Shown piece by piece: positions 52,278 to 60,285 of a stretch of 64,000 nucleotides of DNA. Each line of letters begins with the position of its first letter. Within the stretch, counting starts at the first letter, position 1. The notes below the pieces were generated by a model. That model made no database searches, was not told the origin of the DNA, and saw only the letters and a list, made by a program, of their open reading frames with translations. Source of the DNA: Burkholderiales bacterium (GTDB lineage: Bacteria > Pseudomonadota > Gammaproteobacteria > Burkholderiales > SG8-41); contig DATAJS010000009.1 in assembly GCA_036262035.1 (NCBI GenBank), forward strand, positions 1 to 64,000, given 5' to 3'. The position numbers were made by a program, and so were the translations under genes.

Positions 52278-52754
52278 TCAACCCGGCGCGTGATCCTGAC
52301 GCCAGGCGTAGGTGATGACCCAGTCGTCGCCTTCGCCTTCGAGGCAGGCGACGGTCCCGTTGCCGGGTTTGAACTCGACCACTTTGCGCTTCTCGTCGCC
52401 GCACACCAGCCGCGACGCCGCGCGCAGGAGATAGTCGACGTGGCCGCACATCATGACGTCGCCCTTGGCCGCGGCGATCTCGGCCACGAACGGCTCGACC
52501 GGATCGCCGGTGTTGATCGGGTAGGCGGCTTTCGCGGTCCGGTCTTCGGCGCCGAGCTTGGTGGCGATGCGCGCTGCGGTGTCGATCGTCCACTGCTTGT
52601 CGCTGTGGAGGATGCGCACCGGCGAGACGCCGAGCTTTTGCAAACGCACGCCGAGGCGGTCGGCCTGCTCGCGGCCCTTGGGGCTGATGTGACGCTGCGG
52701 ATCCTGCTCGGCCGACAGCGCATCCACGTGGTGGACCAGATATACCTTTTTCAT
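52278..52754 (-). CDS. SixA-like histidine phosphatase family protein with altered active site
   Basis: Protein of 158 residues with the layout of SixA phosphohistidine phosphatases: N-terminal strand and HISPKGREQADRLG, then ILHSDKQWTIDTA, and CGHVDYLLRAASRL with His105. The defining RHG motif is VHH here (His8-His9), so the first catalytic Arg is missing. The second Arg (S-x3-R-x3-TA) is Trp55. Only His9 and His105 remain. It may be catalytically altered or a binding protein. First gene of the operon with RidA, opine dehydrogenase and Bug receptor 12. Confidence 0.8.
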   Translation of the reverse strand: MKKVYLVHHVDALSAEQDPQRHISPKGREQADRLGVRLQKLGVSPVRILHSDKQWTIDTAARIATKLGAEDRTAKAAYPINTGDPVEPFVAEIAAAKGDVMMCGHVDYLLRAASRLVCGDEKRKVVEFKPGNGTVACLEGEGDDWVITYAWRQDHAPG

Positions 52755-52839
52755 GGTGTTATGCCTTAAGGTTCGCGTCCATGCGGACCTTACCTCATTT
52801 GACGACGTGATTCGAGCGCTCACCGACCGTTTCTCACGG

Positions 52840-54042
52840 ATGCATCAGCTCGCAGCGCTGCGCCATCGCGGCTTTCGCCTGCTGTGGACGGCGACGCTGC
52901 TGTCCGCCACCGCACGCTGGGCCGACATGGTGGTGATCGGATGGCTCACGCTCGAGCTGACGAACTCGGCGCTGATGGTCGGCATCGTCGCCGGCAGCAA
53001 GATGGCGGGCTATTTCGCAGCGCCGTTCATGGGCGTCATCGCCGATCGCATGGACAAGCGGCGGCTCTTGATCCTGGCGGCGGTGATCAACGTCGCGGTG
53101 TCGGCGTTCATGCTGCTCCTCTTCGCGACGGGCCTGCTGCAGCTGTGGCACGTCATCGCGCTCGCGCTGGTGAGCAGCCTCACGTGGTCGGCGGACCATC
53201 CGACGCGGCAGGCGTTCGTGCCCGAGCTCGTCGACAAGGAGCACCTCACCAATGCGATCGCGCTCAACGCGGTAGCCGTCGAGATCACGGTGGTCGTCGG
53301 ACCGGCGCTGGGCGGTGTGCTGATTCCGGTACTCGGAATGAGCGGCGCGTACGCGCTGATCGCCGCGATCTACGTGTTCGATACGATCGTGCTGTGCATG
53401 CTTCCGTCTTCGAAGCACGTCGCAGCGAACGTCGCGGAGTCGCCGGCGAAGAGCCTGGTCGGCGGCTTGCGCTACGTGTGGAGCAACCAGACCGTGCTGG
53501 TGCTGCTCGTCGTCGCGTGCCTCCTGAACATGCTCGCCGCGCCGTATCGCTACGCGTTCCTCCCGGTCTTTGCGCGCTACGTGCTCGACACCGGCCCGGC
53601 CGGTTACGGCATGTTGACGGCGATGGCGGGGGTGGGCGCCTTCGTCGCCGGGCTGTGGGTCGTCACGATGGGGAACTTCAGAGGCAAGGGCAGGCTGCTG
53701 GTGTGGATGGCGCTCGCGTGGCCGTTGTCGCTGCTGGCGTTCGCGGCCTCGACGTCGTATACGCTCTCGCTGGCGCTCGTCTTCGCGGCGGGACTCACCC
53801 AGGCGATCGTGTGGACCGTGATCGCGACGCTGATCCTGGGCTATACCGCGCCGGAGATGCGCGGGCGCGTGATGGGATTGCGCTCCGGCGTGGTGAGCAG
53901 CCTGCCGCTCGGCAACCTGCTGGCGGGCGCCGCCGCGGAGCGTATCGGCCCTGCGTGGGCGCAGGGCGCTTACGCGGTTGCGGCCCTGGTCGTGATGGTC
54001 GGCGTGGTGCTGAAGGTGCCGAGCCTTTACCGCTCCGATTGA
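52840..54042 (+). CDS. MFS transporter (EntS-like exporter group)
   Basis: Membrane protein of about 400 residues with 10-12 hydrophobic helices. It starts MHQLAALRHRGFRLLWTATL, with WADMVVIGWLTLELTNSALM and the loop GVIADRMDKRRLLI (major-facilitator motif A type) after helix 2. It resembles the EntS/MFS_3 exporter group. The frame is open to an ATG at 52753 that would overlap the divergent phosphatase-like start; I chose 52840 because homology starts there. Substrate unknown. Confidence 0.87.
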   Translation: MHQLAALRHRGFRLLWTATLLSATARWADMVVIGWLTLELTNSALMVGIVAGSKMAGYFAAPFMGVIADRMDKRRLLILAAVINVAVSAFMLLLFATGLLQLWHVIALALVSSLTWSADHPTRQAFVPELVDKEHLTNAIALNAVAVEITVVVGPALGGVLIPVLGMSGAYALIAAIYVFDTIVLCMLPSSKHVAANVAESPAKSLVGGLRYVWSNQTVLVLLVVACLLNMLAAPYRYAFLPVFARYVLDTGPAGYGMLTAMAGVGAFVAGLWVVTMGNFRGKGRLLVWMALAWPLSLLAFAASTSYTLSLALVFAAGLTQAIVWTVIATLILGYTAPEMRGRVMGLRSGVVSSLPLGNLLAGAAAERIGPAWAQGAYAVAALVVMVGVVLKVPSLYRSD

Positions 54043-54045
54043 CCG

Positions 54046-54921
54046 TTACTGGTTGGCGGGTTTGCGGTCGGCGACATTGGTGCTGAGCCAGTTCTGCATG
54101 TCGCGCCACACCTGCGCCAGCTCCTTCTCGCTCGGCATGTCGAGCGCGTGCGGAAGCTCCAGCGTGACCACCGGGATGCCTTCCTTGAGCCCGCCGAAGT
54201 TGCCCAGCGATCCGGGATAGACGCCGAGCCGGTGCAGCTTCAGCCGCCCGAAGCGCTCCGGAGGCTTCACCGCCGGAGGTCCGTCGAAATCGAGCACCGA
54301 GTAGGGTGCATGGACCGAGATGATCACGTCGGGCTTGAACGTGGTGATCTCGTAGTGCAGCCAGCTCGATTCGGGCTCGGAGCGCGGCGCCACGCCGGGA
54401 AAGCGCCGCGGGTCGCGCCGCGTGGACACCGACCAGTAGTGGTGCGCTTCGTCCTGCCAGTTGTCGGTCGGGAAATTGCGGTTGAGATCGACCCCGCGCG
54501 CGTTGACGCGCGTCGGGCGAGGCCTTGCCAGAAGGCCGTCGGGATTCAGCAGCGGGATCACGCGCCAGTGATACTGCGCCGCTTCGCCGCTCGTCTCTTT
54601 CAGACGCTCGATCCAGCGGAACACGATCGACACCGATGTGAGCTCGTCGCCGTGGATGCCGCCCACCACCAGCACGCGCGCGAGCGAGCCGCCCGCCGGT
54701 CGGAACTCGCTCAGCAGGATCGGGCGGCCGTCGACCGATTTCGCCCATGGCCTGAGCTGGGCCGACGCGCACGTGGCAGGTTTGATCTGCGGGATGACTT
54801 TGGTGACGGCGGCGCACCAGGCGTGCGGATCGCCGGGCGGAGGGGCCGCGGCGGGCGTCGCCGCCCGCGCGGCGGCGCTAAGGCACAGCAGAACGGCCAA
54901 CAGCGGCAGATTCAGTCGCAT
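54046..54921 (-). CDS. M14-type zinc carboxypeptidase (MpaA-like murein peptide amidase)
   Basis: Exported protein of 291 residues with a signal peptide through ARAA. Zinc ligands are His90 and Glu93 in GGIHGDE and a third His in ISVHAPYS; the substrate Arg block is VDLNRNFP and the catalytic Glu is in TLELPHA. The short form with GDE and NRNFP fits MpaA, which removes diaminopimelate from murein tripeptide. MpaA of E. coli is cytoplasmic, so a periplasmic version would act on peptides before uptake. It converges on the MFS gene, 3 bases apart. Confidence 0.87.
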   Translation of the reverse strand: MRLNLPLLAVLLCLSAAARAATPAAAPPPGDPHAWCAAVTKVIPQIKPATCASAQLRPWAKSVDGRPILLSEFRPAGGSLARVLVVGGIHGDELTSVSIVFRWIERLKETSGEAAQYHWRVIPLLNPDGLLARPRPTRVNARGVDLNRNFPTDNWQDEAHHYWSVSTRRDPRRFPGVAPRSEPESSWLHYEITTFKPDVIISVHAPYSVLDFDGPPAVKPPERFGRLKLHRLGVYPGSLGNFGGLKEGIPVVTLELPHALDMPSEKELAQVWRDMQNWLSTNVADRKPANQ

Positions 54922-54993
54922 CTCGTCTCATGGTCGATGCCTCGAACAGGCGAACTTTAACCGAAGAGCGGCCGAATTTGGCTGCGCCGTGCG

Positions 54994-55012
54994 CCCTGAG
55001 CCCGTCGAAGGG
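54994..55012. repeat. Short inverted repeat CCCTGAGCCCGTCGAAGGG
   Basis: A widely dispersed proteobacterial palindrome type (CCCTTCGACGGGCTCAGGG on the other strand). It directly abuts the stop codon of the ThDP-enzyme gene and lies in the gap after the carboxypeptidase start. It probably forms a short hairpin at the mRNA end. Confidence 0.7.
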
Positions 55013-56671
55013 TCACACATCCATCCCGAAATGCAGCCGCCGGTACGGGATGCTGACGACGTTGCGCGAGATGCGCAGGTCGAGGACCATCGCGCCTTCG
55101 CCCGCGAGGAACTCGTCGACCGCGCTGCTCAGCTCGTCCAGCGTGCGCGCGGTGCGGCCGCGGCAGCGGAAGCCCTCGGCGAGGGTCGCGAAATCGGGCG
55201 TGGTCACGTACGAGAGCATGGGATCGCGCTCGTGCGCGCGCAGCTTGTGGTACTCGGCGCCGTACGCTTCGTCGTTGACGACCACGTACAGGAACTTCAG
55301 ACCCAGCCGCGCGACCGTATCGAGCTCCTGGATGTTCTGGAGCGCGCTGCCGTCGCCTTCCACGCACACCATCGGTCCGCCTGCGCCGAGCGCCGCGCCG
55401 ACGCTCGTCGACAGCGCCTGTCCGATACAGCCGAACGAGGTGACGAAGATCTGCAGGCCGCGCCGGCGTTTCATCAGCATCGCGCGGAACGCGCACGCGT
55501 GCGCGTTGCCCGACGACACGAGGTTCATCTCGGGCGGCAGCTTTTCGTCGAGCAGTTGAATCGCCTCGCGCGGATCGACCGTGCCGGGCTCGATCTCGAA
55601 CTCGGCGGGATCGCGTCCCGCCGAGCGCAGGATGCGGCGCACACCCTCGGTGCGGAAGCCGGCGCCGCCGGCGCCTTCGCGCTCCAGCGTCTGGTTGAGC
55701 TCCTGCAAAGTCGCCGCCGCGTCGCCCTGCACGTAGCAGTCCGCGCCGCGGTCGCTCCCCATGACGATGTGAGGCTGGACGTCGATGTGGACGACGCGCG
55801 CCTTCGGATAGAGATAGCCGCCGGCGAGCGTGTGCGTCGTCAGCCTCGCGCCGACCGCGATCACGCAATCGGCCTGGCTGAAAAGCTCCATCACTTCGCG
55901 CGACGAGAACAACCCCGAGATGCCGGTATGCCAGTCCGAATCGGCGAGCGTGCCTTTGGCGACGAGCGTGGTCGCATGCAGCGCACCGATGCGTTCGCCC
56001 AATCGGGTCGCCGCAGCCTTCGCGGCCGGCGTCATCCCGCCGCGTCCCAGCACGATCACCGGCTTCCTGCTCTTGCCGATGATCTCGGCGGCTGCACGCA
56101 GGCGCTCGAGGTCGGGACGGATCGCCTGCTGGCCCGGGAACATCGCGCCGGAAGGCACGTAATCGTCGCCGTCGGCGTCGCAATCCATGCGCTGCACTTC
56201 GAGCGGGCAGCACAGCACGATCGGGCGCGATTCGCGGCGCGCGCGATAGAACGCTTCGCGCACCGCGCTCTCGGCATACGATGGCTTCAACACTTCGATG
56301 TAGCCGCAGCCGGTCGCGCTGACCAGCCGGTCCTGGTCGAGGTGCTGCACGAGGTGCTCGTTGTTGAGCGCGGTCTTGCTGGTGTAGACGACGAGGGGCG
56401 TGTGCGAGCGCGCGGCGACGATGAGCGCGGTCGTCATGCGTGCGAGGCCCGGTCCCTGGGTCGCGCTCGCGACGCCGACCTGACCGGTCGCCATCGCCCA
56501 GCCTTCCGCCATCGTCACCGCGCAGCCTTCGTCGCGCACGTCGACGATCTTGATCTCGGGAAATTTGGCGATCGCCGACCACCACGTCATCTGGCCGTCG
56601 CCCAGCAGTCCGAAGAGCGTCGTGGTGCCTTCCTTGACGAAGGCGTTGGCCATCGCGTCGTAGACTTTCAC
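55013..56671 (-). CDS. Thiamine-diphosphate-dependent enzyme (acetolactate synthase-like)
   Basis: Protein of 552 residues with the three-domain layout of the POX/AHAS family. Glu48 in VRDEGCAVTMAEGWA is the cofactor-activating Glu, the central domain (about 195-330) binds nothing obvious, and the C-terminal ThDP/Mg motif starts EGDGSALQNIQELDTVARLG and ends VVVNDEAYG. No regulatory small subunit or valine-pathway gene is adjacent, so a catabolic decarboxylase or carboligase role is more likely than acetolactate synthesis. Confidence 0.88.
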   Translation of the reverse strand: MKVYDAMANAFVKEGTTTLFGLLGDGQMTWWSAIAKFPEIKIVDVRDEGCAVTMAEGWAMATGQVGVASATQGPGLARMTTALIVAARSHTPLVVYTSKTALNNEHLVQHLDQDRLVSATGCGYIEVLKPSYAESAVREAFYRARRESRPIVLCCPLEVQRMDCDADGDDYVPSGAMFPGQQAIRPDLERLRAAAEIIGKSRKPVIVLGRGGMTPAAKAAATRLGERIGALHATTLVAKGTLADSDWHTGISGLFSSREVMELFSQADCVIAVGARLTTHTLAGGYLYPKARVVHIDVQPHIVMGSDRGADCYVQGDAAATLQELNQTLEREGAGGAGFRTEGVRRILRSAGRDPAEFEIEPGTVDPREAIQLLDEKLPPEMNLVSSGNAHACAFRAMLMKRRRGLQIFVTSFGCIGQALSTSVGAALGAGGPMVCVEGDGSALQNIQELDTVARLGLKFLYVVVNDEAYGAEYHKLRAHERDPMLSYVTTPDFATLAEGFRCRGRTARTLDELSSAVDEFLAGEGAMVLDLRISRNVVSIPYRRLHFGMDV

Positions 56672-56748
56672 GGTCTCCCCCCTTTTGCGGATGTCGGCGC
56701 TGCCTATACTAACGCCCGTCAGGCAACCCGACGAACAAAGGATTCCGA

Positions 56749-57204
56749 ATGTTTCAGGTTCATCCCATAGGCACCGCGCACTGTCCGGTGGACGAGATGT
56801 CGCAGGGCAACTGGGCGACGGTCGAGTCGGAGATCCGTCTCGACCCGAGCTACGCGCCGGGGCTGCAGGGCCTCGAAGGTTTCTCGCACGTGCTCGTGCT
56901 GTTCTTTCTCGACCGCGCGCAGGGCTTCGATCTGAAGAAGCAGCTCCTGCGGCGTCCGCGCGGCATGGAAGACCTCCAGGAGCTCGGCGTGTTCGCGCAG
57001 CGCACGAAATATCGTCCCAACCCGATCGGCGTGACCGCGGTGAAGCTGCTCGGCATCGAGGGCAGCGTCGTGAGGGTGCAAGGCCTCGACGCGCTCGACG
57101 GCACGCCGGTGCTCGATATCAAGCCCTACATGCCGCCGTTCGACCGCATGGACGACGTGACCATGCCGCCGTGGGTCGGGCGGTTCATCGAAGGTTATTT
57201 CTAA
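56749..57204 (+). CDS. trmO: TrmO-type tRNA N6-threonylcarbamoyladenosine methyltransferase (TsaA/YaeB family)
   Basis: Protein of 151 residues with the TsaA fold, which methylates t6A37 of tRNA-Thr using S-adenosylmethionine. MFQVHPIGTAHCPVDEMSQG leads, GLEGFSHVLVLFFLDRA follows, and RTKYRPNPIGVTAVKLLGIE with LDALDGTPVLDIKPYMPPFD are the family's signature blocks. Shorter than E. coli TrmO (lacks the C-terminal extension), as in many bacteria. A hairpin-bearing repeat follows 7 bases after the stop. Confidence 0.88.
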   Translation: MFQVHPIGTAHCPVDEMSQGNWATVESEIRLDPSYAPGLQGLEGFSHVLVLFFLDRAQGFDLKKQLLRRPRGMEDLQELGVFAQRTKYRPNPIGVTAVKLLGIEGSVVRVQGLDALDGTPVLDIKPYMPPFDRMDDVTMPPWVGRFIEGYF

Positions 57205-57210
57205 GATTCG

Positions 57211-57316
57211 GTCATCGCGAGGCCCGCGCAGCGGGCCGTGGCGATCTCATGGCGCACGAACGGTTACGAGCGTCTCGAGATTGCTTCGTCGCCGCCGGGC
57301 GGCTCCTCGCAATGAC
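57211..57316. repeat. Composite palindromic repeat, second copy (GTCATCGCGAGG ... CTCCTCGCAATGAC)
   Basis: 106-base relative of 40908-41054 with the same outer ends and right arm GATTGCTTCGTCGC. The inner hairpin differs: GGCCCGC-GCA-GCGGGCC (57221-57237). It starts 7 bases after the trmO stop and could terminate that transcript. The remaining bases to 57585 hold only the doubtful small frame listed next. Confidence 0.8.
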
Positions 57317-57330
57317 AGCAAGACTGACCG

Positions 57331-57486
57331 TCAACGCGACTCGGCGGGCATCTGGGTCAGCGCCCACGCCGAGTGGACCTTGCCGCCGACCGGGTCCTTG
57401 GGCGGGCTGCGCTGCTGGGGCGGCTGCAAGGCCGGCGAACGCGCCGGCAGCGAGTGCGAACGCGATACGACGCAGCGCCATCCCAT
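57331..57486 (-). CDS. Doubtful small frame, possibly a frameshifted secreted peptide gene
   Basis: On the minus strand GGGGAG precedes two overlapping starts. One frame (ATG 57481) begins MALRRIAFALAAGAFAGLAA, a convincing signal peptide, but then runs into the repeat. The other (ATG 57486) reads poorly at first but ends sensibly, KDPVGGKVHSAWALTQMPAE, at a TGA. A one-base shift in the alanine-rich stretch would join them into a small exported protein. No family recognised. Confidence 0.25.
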   Translation of the reverse strand: MGWRCVVSRSHSLPARSPALQPPQQRSPPKDPVGGKVHSAWALTQMPAESR

Positions 57487-57585
57487 CTCCCCGCCCTGAA
57501 TGATTCGGCCCGTAGGGGGCGAGCTTACCCAATTTCGGGCGGGGCGCACGCTTCGTGGGCATCGCCGTTGCGACGCCCTTTAGTG

Positions 57586-58749
57586 GTGTATGTTCGGCGC
57601 ACTTTGACTTTCTATCTTCTCGCACTCACCGCGTTGAGCGGCACGGCGGTGCGCGCCGGCAACATGGTGCTGGTGCTGTACGCGCTCAAGCTCGGGTCCT
57701 CCGCTTTCGTCATCGGCCTGCTCGGGGCGATGCTCGCCGTGCTGCCGATGATCTTCTCGATGCCTGCCGGCCGGCTCGCCGACCGCTACGGCTCGCGCGC
57801 GCTGCTGCTGTTCTGCCTGCTGGGGAGCAGCCTCGGGCTCCTCGTCCCGTGGGCGTTTCCCGGGGTGACCGCGATGTTCGTCGCGTCGGCGCTGATCGGG
57901 CTGTCGCTCGCCATGGTGGTGCCGCTGCAGAACCTGATGGGGCTCATCAGCACCCCGGAAAGCCGCGCGCGCAACTTCGCCAACTTCAGCCTCGGCATGG
58001 GCATGGCGAACCTCATGGGCCCGCTGATCGGCGGCTTTTTCGTCGATCTGGCCGGGCCGGCGACGACGTGCCTCTATCTCGCGCTGCTCAACGTCGTGGC
58101 GATCGCGATGCTGGTGGTGCGCGGAGGCCGGCTGCCCCGTGCGCCGACCGGGCCCAAGGCCACCGGCAGCGTCTACGCGATATTGAGAATTCCCGATGTG
58201 CGCCGCACGATCGCAACCAGCAGCCTGATCAACGTCGGGCGCGACCTCTATTCGTTCTATTTCCCCGTGTACGCGCACGGCATCGGGCTGTCGGCATCGC
58301 TGATCGGCATCGTGCAGGCCGTCAACTTCGGCGCCGAGCTCACCGTGCGGCTGTTCCTCGCGCGCCTGTTGCGCACGTTCAGGGAAGAGCGGGTGTTGTC
58401 GTGCTCGTTCTTCGTCGGCGCCGTCAGCCTCGGGCTCATGCCGTTCTTCCACAGCGTGTACGTGCTCGCCGCGCTCTCGTTCATGCTGGGACTGGGCATG
58501 GGCTGCGGCCAGCCGATCATCACGATGCTGATGTACAGCTATTCGCCGAAAGGCCGCACCGCGGAGGCTTTGGGTCTGCGCATGACGTTCATCCATCTGA
58601 CCAAGCTGGTCGGGCCGGTGGTGTTCGGCGCCATCGGCAGCGCGCTCGGGCTTGCGGCGATGTTCGCGCTGAACGCGGCGGTCATGGCGGGCGGCGGCGT
58701 GCTGAGCACGCCCAAAGCGAAGCAGCCCGCTTCGGAGACACTGCCGTAA
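57586..58749 (+). CDS. MFS transporter
   Basis: Membrane protein of about 387 residues with around 12 hydrophobic helices. Motif A-like loop GRLADRYGSRALLLF follows helix 2, and the second-half equivalent region includes FREERVLSCSFF. There is no in-frame ATG near the homologous start; GTG at 57583 or 57586, or TTG at 57604, are the candidates, and none has a strong ribosome-binding site. Substrate unknown. The 183 bases after it to the next gene hold nothing I can identify. Confidence 0.83.
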   Translation: MYVRRTLTFYLLALTALSGTAVRAGNMVLVLYALKLGSSAFVIGLLGAMLAVLPMIFSMPAGRLADRYGSRALLLFCLLGSSLGLLVPWAFPGVTAMFVASALIGLSLAMVVPLQNLMGLISTPESRARNFANFSLGMGMANLMGPLIGGFFVDLAGPATTCLYLALLNVVAIAMLVVRGGRLPRAPTGPKATGSVYAILRIPDVRRTIATSSLINVGRDLYSFYFPVYAHGIGLSASLIGIVQAVNFGAELTVRLFLARLLRTFREERVLSCSFFVGAVSLGLMPFFHSVYVLAALSFMLGLGMGCGQPIITMLMYSYSPKGRTAEALGLRMTFIHLTKLVGPVVFGAIGSALGLAAMFALNAAVMAGGGVLSTPKAKQPASETLP

Positions 58750-58932
58750 CGGCTGCGGGCCGACGCGCCCGCGATGGGCCGCACGTAACCCGAAGGCCTG
58801 TTCACCGGCACGCGGTGGAACTGCGCTGCGACCTTGGTCCAATACGCAGACGGCGCGCGCCGCATTAAGGTCTCTCGCGTTTATGCCCCGCTCGGGTCGA
58901 GCCGGCACGAGCGACCTTATGCGGAGGTCTCC

Positions 58933-60222
58933 ATGAAACGTCATGTCCCGGCAGCGGCGCTGGCGCTCGCGCTGGCCGCCTCGACCCTTGCTACCCCCTC
59001 GCAGGCGCAGCAGCGTTACGAGCAGCCCGACCTGAACGCCAGCGCGCTCGCCCCGAAAGCGCTGCTGCAGGGAACCGGATACACGGTCGACGAGCGGGTG
59101 ACGTTCGAGAACTTCATGCCGCGCTTCACGATCCGATCCGGACACGGCGTATGGGAGGCGCGAGGCCGCGAGATGCTCGACATCCGCGTCTCCGAGCTGT
59201 CCGCGCTCAGCCAGCTTGCCGAAGTGAGCAAGGGCGACGAATTCGCCTCCGCGCTCGGCAAAGCGGCCGTGGCGCCGGTCAAAGTCGCCGGCGATCTCGT
59301 CACCAAGCCGCTCGACACCACCGGCAAACTGGTGTCGGGCGCCGGCATCATGCTCGGCCGCGTCGGGAGCTTCGTCGGCTCGACCGCCGCGAATACGGGG
59401 GACAGGATCAGCGGCGCCGACGACGGACGCACGCCGATCGCGGCGGGCACCCCGGCGCTCCCGGCCGGAACTGCGCCGCCGCGCATGTTCGTCGGCGACC
59501 CGCTCGGTTACAACAGGGCCCGCCGCGAGTGGGCGCAGCGTCTCAAGATCGATCCGTACACGACCAACGCGCCGCTGTCCGACAAGCTCGGCGATGTCGC
59601 GAAGGTCTCGTTTGCCGGAACCTTCGCCGTCGACCTCACGCTCGGCGCGGTGGTGGCGCCGTTGCACTACTCGAGCCTTGCGTACGAACAGGGCACGCTC
59701 GAAGCGTACCAGGTGCCGCCGCTCGACCTGAACAAGCGCAACGAAGAACGGCTCAACGCGATGGGTGTCGACAGCGCCCGGGTGCGTGCATTGATCAGGA
59801 ACGGCTACTACACCCCGACGCTGCAAACCATGCTGACGCTCACCCTGGAGTCGATGGGTAAGGTCGGAGGGCGCGCCGAGGTCGTGACGTTCGCCACGCG
59901 CGCGATCTCCGAAGTCGAAGCGCGCTATGTCAACAATTCGGTGGTGCTGCTCGCGAACTACGGGCGCAGCACGCCGCTCGCGCGCGTGCGCGCGTTCGAC
60001 CGGTTCGTCGGCGCGCAGACGCCGGACGGCAAGCTCGTGGTCGCGCTGGCGCTCGACGTGCTGCCGTGGACCGACGTCGTGTACGCCTTCGCGAACCGTG
60101 CCGATCTGCGCGGCAAAGATCGCCAGTTGCTCGTCACCGGCACCGTTACGCCGCTGGCGAAAGAGCAGCTCGCGGCCCTCGGATGGTCGGTGCAGGACCG
60201 GCTGGCGTTCGCTGAGCGATAA
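58933..60222 (+). CDS. Exported hypothetical protein
   Basis: Protein of 429 residues, start fixed by GGAGG and by a signal peptide from MKRHVPAAALALALAASTLA to SQAQQ. No family recognised. It has a glycine/threonine-rich middle (KPLDTTGKLVSGAGIMLGRV, about 130-150) that suggests membrane or amyloid-like segments, and FVGDPLGYNRARREWAQRL (about 195-213) is a well-formed conserved-looking block. It ends 2 bases before a palindromic repeat. Periplasmic or outer-membrane-associated by its signal peptide. Confidence 0.8.
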   Translation: MKRHVPAAALALALAASTLATPSQAQQRYEQPDLNASALAPKALLQGTGYTVDERVTFENFMPRFTIRSGHGVWEARGREMLDIRVSELSALSQLAEVSKGDEFASALGKAAVAPVKVAGDLVTKPLDTTGKLVSGAGIMLGRVGSFVGSTAANTGDRISGADDGRTPIAAGTPALPAGTAPPRMFVGDPLGYNRARREWAQRLKIDPYTTNAPLSDKLGDVAKVSFAGTFAVDLTLGAVVAPLHYSSLAYEQGTLEAYQVPPLDLNKRNEERLNAMGVDSARVRALIRNGYYTPTLQTMLTLTLESMGKVGGRAEVVTFATRAISEVEARYVNNSVVLLANYGRSTPLARVRAFDRFVGAQTPDGKLVVALALDVLPWTDVVYAFANRADLRGKDRQLLVTGTVTPLAKEQLAALGWSVQDRLAFAER

Positions 60223-60224
60223 TC

Positions 60225-60266
60225 GGGGTCAGGTCCGATTTTCCGGGAAAATGTGGACCTGACCCC
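60225..60266. repeat. 42-bp palindromic element (GGGGTCAGGTCC arms)
   Basis: GGGGTCAGGTCC (60225-60236) and GGACCTGACCCC (60255-60266) enclose ATTTTC-CGG-GAAAAT, so the whole element folds on itself. Relative of 48088-48141. It lies directly after the exported protein's stop and 20 bases before the dioxygenase start; an ATG inside it (60253) is in frame with that gene but is not its start. Confidence 0.9.
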
Positions 60267-60285
60267 AATTAGGGAGGAGCGGGCC

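Noticed and set aside
58539-58865. Minus-strand open frame starting MRRAPSAYWTKVAAQ
   Set aside because: Mostly overlaps the MFS gene on the other strand; low-complexity, no ribosome-binding site.
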